Below are positions 58,038 to 64,000 of a stretch of DNA of 64,000 nt, one piece after another. This DNA comes from Adenophora triphylla var. japonica (taxonomy: Eukaryota; Streptophyta; Magnoliopsida; Asterales; Campanulaceae). The DNA is taken from assembly GCA_022495995.1 (NCBI GenBank), contig JAFEMH010000747.1, forward strand, positions 558,001 to 622,000. The letters run 5' to 3'. Each line of letters starts with the position of its first letter. The first letter of the stretch is position 1. A program made the position numbers and the translations under genes. The notes beneath the pieces are model-generated. The model did not search any database. It was not told the origin of the DNA and saw nothing but the letters and a program-made list of their open reading frames with translations.

Positions 58038-60785
58038 TGTAACGACCCCAATCCTAGGCACTAATTTTAAATATCATATTATGTGCTTTAATATTTATGT
58101 TAACTTTATGTGTTCATTTATGTCTTTAAATTCTTAAATTAAGATAAATTGGGTGAGAAGTAATTTTATAATCTTTTGAGAATTCATTGGAAATTAAATA
58201 AAGAACCTTGGGGAATAATAAAAATAGAAAATAGATAAATATATGAGGAGGTTAAAATGGGTAGAATAAATAATTAGAGGGAAGGGTTAATATTAATCTA
58301 ATGTGAAAGCCTTTATTTATTAAAGGGGATTAGTTAGTGAAAGCCTCTAGATTTAGAAGAGGGGGGCCAATTCCCTCTTCATTCCAAATCCTTGCCAAGT
58401 GTTCCCCTCCCCATTCATCCTCCACTCTACCCCCTTTAACCCCTCACTCTTACTCCCTTCTCCCTCCTTTATTTTTTTACTCCATACTTCTCCTAGCAAG
58501 ACATAGAAAAACTCCATGGAAGCTCTCAACCCATTTTCTTGAAGCCAAGCCATTCCTCCACCATTTTCAAGTTCAAGAGTGTTTTGAAGTTGGATCATCT
58601 AGAAGAATCAAGCAAGTTAGAAAGATCAACCTTCCATTGTAAAACCCTAAGGTGAGTTGTTATGATTCCCTTCTTCTATTTGTTCATAAGTTCTTTGATT
58701 ATTGTTCTTGGCCTTGTGATGTTGATTTCTTGCTTGGAAACCTAAATGGGAGTTGAATGGTTAGAAAATGACATTTGTTGAAGTTAGGGTTCAAGGAAGA
58801 TCATTTAAAAGGGTTTGAAATGGGTGGAATTTGTAGTAATAAGCAATCTAAGGTTACTTGGGTTTGGGTTTACTTGTTTCGAGTGAGACTTGGTAAAGCT
58901 AAGGTTCCCTTTGGTGTTCTTGTGATAGGCATGGTTTAAGGAAAGGAAAACTAGGTTCAAAATGGGTAAAAATCTGAAAACGGGATGGGGGGAAGGCTTG
59001 GCGGTCGCCCACGGGGCGGCGGCCGCCCATCATGGCGCAAAACAATAAATGGCTTTGAAGTTCACTTGGGCGGTCGCCCGAAAGTGATGATGAGCGGTCG
59101 CCCATCAAGGCGAGAGAAAAACTTCATTCCTTTGAAACCCACTTGGGCGGTCGCCCGAAGTGGTTAAGAAAGCGATAGCCTGACACTGAACCAACTTTGT
59201 AATCTGAACTAGAATTGTTTTGCAAGTTTGTTTGGCCACTTATAAATTGTGACTCCCACCCAATATAAATTAGTAGAACCTAATCAACCCGGATACGAAT
59301 TGATCCTCTTTAACCTAAGTTAGAGTAGGATACCTTGGCTTGGCCATGACGTCTTACTTGGTCAAAATGGAATTGTAGGAGTAGTTAAATATTGTTCGGA
59401 AAGTGGTCCAAACTTGGGAAGTAGGTCTTGCACTTTTATTAAGATTATTCAAGGTTGAGTAATGACTTCGTAGGATTGGCTTATGGTACTTGGTGACTTT
59501 ACTTGTTCCCACATCCTTGATAGTTAGCTTGAAAAATGTTAAAAACTATAGGTTACACTATTTTGTTACATGTATATGTATCCGTGTAGCATGGTTATTC
59601 CAATTGTGGAATTATTGATTATGTGAATACCTTGACGTTCTAAGGGTGGACTATTTGTCCTATTGTTATATTGTATCCCAATTGTGGATTATCTGGCATG
59701 TTGATTTCATTGTATCCCGGTGTGGATTATGTGGTTATATTGTTACCTTAAGTGAACTCATATTCATTGGTGATATTATGCATAGTGTATTAAATGGTTG
59801 CTGCACTATGGTATTGGGTGAACATGAGTATATTTTACCATGTTGCTATATTGTTTATCCCCTTTGTGAATTATATTTCAAGTATCTATTATGTGCTTGA
59901 ACGCTTTATGCATTAGGGGGTATAATGGAATTCAATCAATTATGGATTTGTTCTATAAGTGATTGAAGGTTCATCATACATGTGACCTGCCCCTCTGTGG
60001 TCACAGAGTGGGTGTGCTAGCGACTGTATTGAGCCAAAAGCCTTGGGCATCAGCCGATTGGTGTACCGGTGGAAAGCCTCGTATGAAGCCCAAAAGCTTT
60101 ACAAGAGCGCTAATATTATATGATACTCGATTCAAGGTATCGATTTTCTTATATGGATCTCTGGAGTATGAGACCTATAAGCGGTGAATGTGCATGGGGG
60201 CAATTCACCAAAGAGTGGAGTTCTACTCCCACGTTGTACGACTTATTGTTCAGATGGGAAAGGTAAAATGAGGTGACGTAAGGTGTTTACCGCTTTAATA
60301 ATGTGCTATGTGAAACCATGCTATATGTTGCACCTTACTTGGCATATTGCTGCATTCATAATAGCTTGCTGAGACTTATTCTCACCTCTCTCCCTTTAAT
60401 GTTTTAGATCCCGAGACGGTGACCCGAACCGGTAGGCGGGGATATCATTGTGGACTTTTGCTTTTGGGGCTTGACAAGTTAAGTATAGGAGTGGGTTGTT
60501 AGGAGTATTTATTAAGTATTCCTCTTTTTACAATTTGTATGGAAAACTCTTTTGTTAAACAAATGTTAATTAAGGTTTTCAATGTAATTGATCAGATTAC
60601 GGTTTATTAAAGTTGTGGTTGGATTTCCTCTAAGTAGAGATATTACCAATTGATTGTAATTTAGAAGTTTGAAAAGTGGTTTTCTTTTAAAGGCAAATAA
60701 ATGTTTTAAAAACTAAGATGGTTTTTCTTAGATTGAGCCTCTCCAGCTCGGGACACGCGTTAGGTTCCGGGTTGGGGTGCTCACA
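58038..60785 (+). repeat. LTR 2 of the tandem gag element
   Basis: 2748 bp, nearly identical to LTR 1. Differences cluster in a few short GC-rich or CTG-containing spots (for example 59080-59190, 60045-60080, 60125-60145, 60415-60440). Confidence 0.93.
58998..59160. repeat. GGCGGTCGCCC hairpin array in LTR 2
   Basis: Same array as 53149-53325, with five recognisable copies; the sixth is replaced by unrelated letters (AAGAAAGCGATAGCC). Confidence 0.85.
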
Positions 60786-60787
60786 GT

Positions 60788-60799
60788 TGGTATCAGAGC
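60788..60799 (+). other. Primer binding site, internal region 2
   Basis: TGGTATCAGAGC two bases after LTR 2, identical to 54935-54946. Confidence 0.92.
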
Positions 60800-60889
60800 T
60801 TAGTTTAGAGGTCAAGGGTAGATGTCTAAACTAAGGGGAATGTGTGGAAATTGACGCCTTAGGAGTGTTTAATGCAGGAGTTCGTTCTA

Positions 60890-62040
60890 ATGGCCGGAAG
60901 CAAGGATGATCAGCGGAAGGTTCTAGAAATTGAAGGAGATATGGGTATAGGTAGAATTCAGAATGAAGAGATGATGAAATTATTCAGAAGTTTGTACTGT
61001 GATATGGAGACTAGAGGATCGGCCCGAATCAACCTGAGGGATGTCAAAGTGATGGATGGGAAAGGTTTGTGAAGATGAATCCGCCGAGTTTTAATGGATA
61101 TCCGGATCCGTTAAAGGCAGAAAAATGGTTAGAGAAAATGAACAAAATCTTTGAGGTTATGGAGAGTCGCAACGAAGAGAAAGTTAGGTATGCCGTTTTC
61201 AAGCTTGAAGGTCCAGCTGATCAGTGGTGGCAGAAATTGAAGGAAAGTTGGGAGCGGGATCATACGCCCCAGACTTGGGATAATTTCACTCAGCAGTTCG
61301 AGGATTATTTCATTTTAATGGTTACAAGGGACAAGAAGGAGATCGAATTCTTAGGACTAGAACAAGGGATCATGACGGTGAATCAGTATGTAATCAGGTT
61401 TGAGGAATTAGCTAGAAGTTGCCCTCATTTGGTATCGTATGAGGCGAAAAGAGTTCATAGGTTTATGAAAGGTTTGAGGATTGAGTTTAGGAAGAAATTA
61501 GTGATTGATAGCTACACCAATTATCAGACAGTCTTAGAGAGAGCTTATAAGATCGAGAATAGCATTGAGGAAAATAGTGGAAAATCGGAAGGTGGAATTG
61601 GAGATAAGCCAAAGTATCTAGGACAAGGATCCAAAATCATTAGAGATCAGCCAAGGGCTTTGACTTCGGGAAGTGTGAGAGAGGAACTTGTGGTAGCTTC
61701 TTCGTTTAGGCCAATACCCAAACAGTATGGGATGATTTGTAAATTTTGCAAGAAGGTTGGACATACCGAAGATCGGTGTTGGAGTAAGCAAGGCAAGTGT
61801 TTAAATTGTGGAGCATTGGGACACTTTAGGAGGAATTGCGCAAGGATGCCGTGGGGACGAGCTTCAAGCAGCGGTCAGCTGGGTGGACGACAAAGAGGTA
61901 GTACCAAGAGAGATAACAAAGGGGAACCAAAAGAGAAGGTCTATGGTCGAGTATGTGTTTCGGGTTCAGGAGAGATAGATCCCTCAGAGGTCACTAGAGG
62001 TATATTCCCTGTCTCAGAAGTTAGGGGTCATATTTTATAG
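60890..62040 (+). pseudogene. gag: gag copy 2 (broken at one point)
   Basis: Starts MAGSKDDQRKVLEIEGDMGI at 60890 (an ATG at 60872 is also in frame). The frame shifts near 60985-61070 and then runs open for 323 codons from 61069. The core matches copy 1 almost residue for residue. Two CCHC knuckles are intact: CKFCKKVGHTEDRC (from 61738) and CLNCGALGHFRRNC. Ends at the same TAG (62038-62040) before a pol-less region. Lesions differ from those in copy 1. Confidence 0.92.
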
Positions 62041-63868
62041 ATCCTGTTTCATATCATTATGTGTGGCATAGTGTTTTACTTCTATGTGTCATACATTGTT
62101 TGAAATTTTGTTTTATTGTTAGAGGATTCTGCTCTTATGAGAGAATACCTCGAACCTTCTTTGGTTTATCACGATGGTGATGTGGTTATGGTTGAGCATG
62201 TATTGCCAGTTGAATTGGTATAATTATTAATTTATGATTTTGAGATAAACTTGACCTGGAGGGTTAAGTAGTTGTTGTATAATGGTAGACTATCATAATA
62301 AGTGAGTCTCCTTTTTCCATGCCTAGATTGCTTATATTGGTATTTGATGTAGGTAAACCTTAATGTGAAATTCTTGTTATATATGGGTATTTAAGGTGAA
62401 AATTTGGAATTAAGATGTGAAGGGTAATTGGTATATGTTAGACTTGCATAAGAAGTCTTTTCAAAATTTTTATGTGCTAGTTGTGAGTAAATGGTAAATG
62501 TGCTCCCGTCGGTATATTTCATGTGTTGGTTCTGAGTATGATAAGCGAAATTTTAAACCCTTATTTTGATGACTTTAGGGTAATTAGAAACAAGGATCTC
62601 TTTGTTAAATAAAGTTCCGGAAAAAAAAAAAAAATCAATTGAGAATAGGGTTAATGATTCCTTGGGAGGAGTCCCTGCGTGCAAAAATTTGGCTAGTGTG
62701 AGTTGGCTCGAGAGGATTGCAAATTTTGGGTTCTATAGTCTTAAACTCGGATGTTACCAAGGATCTTGTGAGGATTGAGTCCGTGATCTTTGAGTTGGCA
62801 AGTGCTACCGAATAAATTTAAGGAACTCTTAAGAATTGTAAAGTCGTTGCTTTGGTTGACTCAAAAGGACGTATAAAGGGTGTAGGATGTAATAAGGATG
62901 AATCATATTAATAGAATGGATAATAGATTAGTTATAGATCAGGTCCTTACATTACCTGGTGGATGTGAGGACTTTGTGAAATTTTAAAGTGTATTAAAGG
63001 AAGATTAGATTATGATATTATACGAAATGGGAAAATGATAACGTATGCTTTGAGGAATTTAACTTAGATAAGTGAGATTTTCTTATCCTCTACTCGAGTA
63101 GCTGCACTTGTGTTGCGTTATTTAAGTAGGAACTTTATCTTTTGAAACTTCCTTTGAGAGTTGTTACCGAGCCTAAGAGTTGGAGGATTTAGTTAGTCGA
63201 AAGGAAGAGATTTGAAGACTACCCAAATTCTTGAGGAATAGGTTATGTTGTGTGACGGATTTCCTTTCAACTTGAGAAGTTTAATTAACCTTAGCGAGTT
63301 TGCGTATAATAGTAGTTATCATTCCAGCATTGAGATAAAACCGTATGAGGCGTGGTTCAGGAAGATATTACCAATCTCCAATTTGTTTGGGGTGAGGTTA
63401 GTAAAAACTAGGCCTAAGGTAATTTAGCGCCAAAGTTTGTTAATCCATTTGAAGTTTTAGAAAATGTTGGTGATTTGACTTATAGGCAGGACTTGGGGCG
63501 GCTTATAGAGTATTTGAAGTTTTAAATGTAATATCGTAATGTATTTGGTGACATAAGTTGTAATACTTTTTATGTAAATATACTTTCTTTGAGGTCGTGA
63601 AAATTCGGGTTAGTGATGATTGTATGGTATTCTCGGAATATTAAGTTGTAATATCACATTATTAATGAAATTAGAATCTTGGAAAGAATCATAGCATTGA
63701 TGAGACTAATTGGGAATTGAAGTCTTAGAGTATTCGAGTTGTGAAAATGTATAGTAGAATAATGCCTTTGAGAAATCTAATTGAAAATATTAAGTTAGAA
63801 AGTGTGAAAGGTAACCTTTGCTATTTGATCCTTAGGGTAAGTGACAATCAAATTCGGGACGAATTTTC
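62041..63868 (+). pseudogene. pol remnants, internal region 2
   Basis: Same decayed content as 56190-58020. The integrase-like scrap here stays open: FAYNSSYHSSIEIKPYEAWF at 63245-63427, resembling the 'FAYNNSYHSSIGMAPYEALYG' segment near the integrase C-terminus of Ty3/gypsy elements. An A run of about 14 at 62620 is shorter than its counterpart. Confidence 0.65.
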
Positions 63869-63884
63869 TTTAAGGGGGAGTGAG

Positions 63885-64000
63885 TGTAACGACCCCAACC
63901 CTAGGCACTAATTTTAAATATCATATTATGTGCTTTAATATTTATGTTAACTTTATGTGTTCATTTATGTCTTTAAATTCTTAAATTAAGATAAATTGGG
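63885..64000 (+). repeat. LTR 3 of the tandem gag element (runs off window)
   Basis: The first 116 bp match the starts of LTR 1 and LTR 2. Confidence 0.92.

Larger units (their letters stand above)
52183..64000 (+). mobile_element. Tandem gag-only LTR retrotransposon (LTR-gag-LTR-gag-LTR)
   Basis: Three LTRs starting TGTAACGACCCC at 52183, 58038 and 63885, separated by two internal regions of 3105 and 3099 bp. Each internal region has an initiator-Met-type PBS, a gag gene with zinc knuckles, scraps of pol and a polypurine tract. Period 5855 and 5847 bp. The gag-only layout fits TR-GAG or internally deleted chromovirus elements (Tekay-like gag, by wording). The third LTR runs off the window, so the right duplication is unknown; the left flank is ACTAA (52178-52182). 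Confidence 0.9.

Noticed and set aside
53790..59900. An 84-codon ORF present in both LTRs (53790-54044 and 59646-59900)
   Set aside because: Its conservation is explained by the LTRs being recent copies; no promoter or domain evidence.

Overview
The window is from a large, repeat-rich plant nuclear genome, most likely a eudicot. Nearly all recognisable coding sequence belongs to transposable elements of plant-specific types: Tat-clade Ty3/gypsy elements with an antisense extra ORF, a CACTA element with TNP2/Ptta-type genes, a Tourist/Harbinger-like element, a gag-only LTR element primed by an initiator-Met-type PBS, and plant-mobile-domain-like genes. I see no rRNA, tRNA, CRISPR array or convincing single-copy host gene. 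The species cannot be fixed from sequence alone.

Layout. (1) 1-426 and 11992-14024 are the 3' part of a Tat-type element (element B): its antisense ORF and 3' LTR, split by an 11565-bp CACTA element (427-11991) with CACTACAAGAAA terminal inverted repeats and a 3-bp AGT target duplication. On its minus strand the CACTA carries broken TNP2 transposase and Ptta/En-Spm (TNPA-like) genes, and between them an Athila-ORF1-like gene bracketed by direct repeats. (2) 14025-17610 is AT-rich sequence with a TAA-flanked, Tourist/Harbinger-like element (15047-16477) whose interior is an expanded C-rich minisatellite. (3) 17611-29687 is a structurally complete but mutated Tat element (A): two LTRs of about 660 bp, ACACT target duplication, gag, protease, RT, RNase H, second RNase H, integrase, a tandem-repeat spacer and an antisense spliced ORF. 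It sits inside older sequence that itself looks LTR-derived. (4) 30739-42828 is a third Tat element (C) with an 861-bp 5' LTR, the same gene order and the best-preserved antisense gene, but a 3' LTR cut off after 63 bp. (5) 42829-52182 holds an LTR-like stretch in antisense, two minisatellites (30-33 bp and about 73 bp units) and two decayed genes of the plant-mobile-domain/DUF7745 kind. (6) 52183-64000 is a tandem arrangement LTR-gag-LTR-gag-LTR of a gag-only element with 2.75-kb LTRs.

How the parts relate. The Tat elements have sense gag-pol and, downstream on the opposite strand, a multi-exon gene (Transposase_28-like domain, basic proline-rich exon, coiled-coil exon). Its exon layout matches between A and C, and its first exon is shared by A, B and C. 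None of the elements looks autonomous now: gag-pol frames are broken, both visible integrases have Asn where the second catalytic Asp is expected, and the tandem gag element keeps only scraps of pol.
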